Part shown: piece after piece, positions 62,602 through 64,000 of the stretch
How the letters are laid out: each line of letters opens with the position of its first letter
How positions within the stretch are numbered: the first letter of the stretch is position 1
From: Bacillota bacterium
GTDB lineage: Bacteria > Bacillota > Clostridia > Lachnospirales > Lachnospiraceae
Assembly (NCBI GenBank): GCA_023421505.1
Contig: JAEZTJ010000062.1
Coordinates: 62,001 to 126,000, forward strand
Direction: 5' to 3'
DNA: 64,000 nucleotides
The notes under the pieces: generated by a model
What the model saw: the letters and a program-made list of their open reading frames with translations, nothing else
Databases searched by the model: none
Told to the model about the DNA's origin: nothing
Made by a program: the position numbers and the translations under genes

Positions 62602-63495
62602 CTATCTTCGTTTTGCAGTACAGATTATTTCAACCGCTTGATTACAGTTTTCTATCTCTACCCGCTCATATAATCCGCCATATTCTCCGTCTAGTGTCCA
62701 CTCCATAGCATCGGACTCAATTGTCAGCTTTGAGGCTTGAATATAATACATGAAGTTTTCATTGATTTTCACATTAATCAGTGCGCTGATAATTGCTTCT
62801 AGGTCAAAGATGTTTTTAGGCGCTTTGATTAACAGAAGTTCAAAAATACCGTCATTTAAGCTGGTTTTATCGTAATTGACATTTTTGAAGCCGGCAATAT
62901 ATAAGGAGTTCGTGATAAAGCCTACGATAAAATCACCCTCTATCATCGTATCTTCATAGCTTACCTTAACGTGCTTCGTCTTTAATTCGGATAATTTCTT
63001 TATACCCTCAAGATAATAGGAAAGAATACCAATCATATTCTTGTTTTTTTGGGAGGTGGTATAAGGAACATCCGTAAAAGCTCCGAAGGCGGCTACATAG
63101 ATAAAATATTTATCGTTAAATCTACCGATGTCCAGAGTTTGAGGATTACCGGTTATTATATTTTTTACCGCATTTTTTACTTCTCTGCTTATTTTTAAGC
63201 TGTGGGCTACATCATTCATAGAGCCTGCCGGAATATAGCCGATTGGAATTGATTTTCCTGCATACATCTGGCCGGATATTACCTCATTTAAGGTGCCATC
63301 TCCTCCTCCGCATACGAGTAAGTCATAATTTTCAGATTCCCTCGTGATAATGTCTGTAGCATCTCCTTTATTCTGCGTTGGAAATACGGTTACCTTATAG
63401 CCATGCTTTACAAAGGTATTGATGATTTCGTATAATTTTCCCTTTATTTTACCTCTGCCTGCAGTAGGGTTGAATATAAACAGAAGTTTTTTCAT
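62602..63495 (-). CDS. YegS/Rv2252/BmrU-type lipid kinase
   Basis: The 297-residue protein starts at ATG 63495, behind GGAGGAG (the open frame reaches 63573). It has the diacylglycerol-kinase catalytic fold: LLFIFNPTAGRGKIKGK, VCGGGDGTLNEVISG, PIGYIPAGSMNDVAHSL and the C-terminal beta-sandwich with SDAMEWTLDGEYGG. It phosphorylates diacylglycerol or a related lipid at the membrane. It lies 26 nt upstream of the Lhr-type helicase gene. Confidence 0.9.
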   Translation of the reverse strand: MKKLLFIFNPTAGRGKIKGKLYEIINTFVKHGYKVTVFPTQNKGDATDIITRESENYDLLVCGGGDGTLNEVISGQMYAGKSIPIGYIPAGSMNDVAHSLKISREVKNAVKNIITGNPQTLDIGRFNDKYFIYVAAFGAFTDVPYTTSQKNKNMIGILSYYLEGIKKLSELKTKHVKVSYEDTMIEGDFIVGFITNSLYIAGFKNVNYDKTSLNDGIFELLLIKAPKNIFDLEAIISALINVKINENFMYYIQASKLTIESDAMEWTLDGEYGGLYERVEIENCNQAVEIICTAKRR

Positions 63496-63936
63496 CCTTT
63501 CTCCTCCATTAGTTAGAATATGATCGGCAATCGCATTCATCAGCTCTACATTATATGGAAATAATATTCCCATATTAAGTATAACACAAATTATTCCATA
63601 TCTCTATCTATATAACTATTATATTACCAAATTAATCTCTTAATAATCATCGATTAAATTTAAAGTGTAATAAATTCTAGTAAATAATACCATCTGTGCG
63701 GTATGCTTGCAAGTCGTTAGGTATTTAATTTTATATGTTAAAGATAAATTAATTAAAAAAATTCTATTAATACTTCATTAATTTTACTGACTCCATCTAA
63801 AATATTAAAGTTGAATTAAATTATAATTAAGATACTTTCAATTCCCTTTTTTAATGTTATAATTACCATTATTTGATCCATTTATTTGCATTGCAGGTAA
63901 TTTTAATTTAGAAGGAAAAAGCGGGAATGCATAAGA

Positions 63937-64000
63937 ATGGATCGAAAAATAGCAAAACTTAATAACAATAGATATTGTATGCACAGTAGACATTATTCCA
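63937..64000 (+). CDS. Possible start of a gene running off the window
   Basis: ATG 63937 opens a frame to the end of the window (MDRKIAKLNNNRYCMHSRHY and one more residue). GAAGGAAAAAG lies about 20 nt upstream. Too short to classify. The rest of 63496-63936 is AT-rich and shows no gene. Confidence 0.25.
   Translation, partial: MDRKIAKLNNNRYCMHSRHYS

Overview
The window looks like a chromosome segment of a low-GC anaerobic Firmicute, most likely a spore-forming Lachnospiraceae/Clostridium relative. The support is AT-rich DNA with strong AGGAGG ribosome sites, the yggS-sepF-ylmH-lspA-rluD cell-division neighbourhood, 4Fe-4S ferredoxins, GapN, a clostridial radical-SAM peptide maturase (CcpM type) and a NiCo-class riboswitch. 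No rRNA, tRNA or CRISPR array was seen.

Layout. 0-8.5 kb: partial DUF378 gene, HlyD-like protein, yggS, sepF, ylmH-like, aroB, lspA, rluD-type pseudouridine synthase and a DUF4143-type ATPase. 8.5-14 kb: BlaI/MecI-type repressor with its own promoter and dyads, a UvrA-like ABC ATPase preceded by a six-codon coupled leader ORF, and two methyltransferase genes. 14.2-23.7 kb: a metal(loid) island bounded by 24-nt terminal inverted repeats (23/24 identical); the left end carries five spaced TTGAC-N9/10-GTCAA sites, as TnsB/TniA-type transposons do. It holds three ArsR regulators, a Met/Cys-rich DGC-domain protein, ferredoxins, acr3-arsD-arsA, and a marR-hgcA-hgcB operon (mercury methylation), but no transposase. 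Several island genes are broken (ferredoxin, CoA-disulfide-reductase-like, SDR). 23.7-25.3 kb: decayed serine-recombinase and IS66 remnants. 25.4-30.6 kb: ABC transporter, DUF4097 lipoprotein and two-component system.

30.6-38.1 kb: an ArsR repressor with an apparently leaderless transcript, a cysE-gshA-gshB operon that makes glutathione from serine through a split GshF, and a P-type cation ATPase behind a NiCo (czcD) riboswitch with an overlapping terminator. With the island, the Csp-type copper-storage protein (41.1 kb) and thiol synthesis, this gives a strong metal-handling theme.

38.2-50.2 kb: GNAT, Gfo/Idh/MocA and SDR enzymes, Csp, a GMC oxidoreductase with small subunit, and two divergent modules around 47.6-48.0 kb. 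Leftward is an aerolysin/ETX-MTX2-like protein with a CxCxCxCxCxC tail, followed by the radical-SAM maturase CcpM and a TIGR04066-type partner. Rightward is a protein with eleven exact SDSDSKSY repeats followed 24 nt later by a small Hanks-type kinase. These two modules are the best candidates for undescribed systems. 50.2-64 kb: hydrolase, two small paralogues, an extended FtsA-like protein, GapN, a membrane-anchored unknown, an Lhr-type helicase and a YegS/BmrU lipid kinase.
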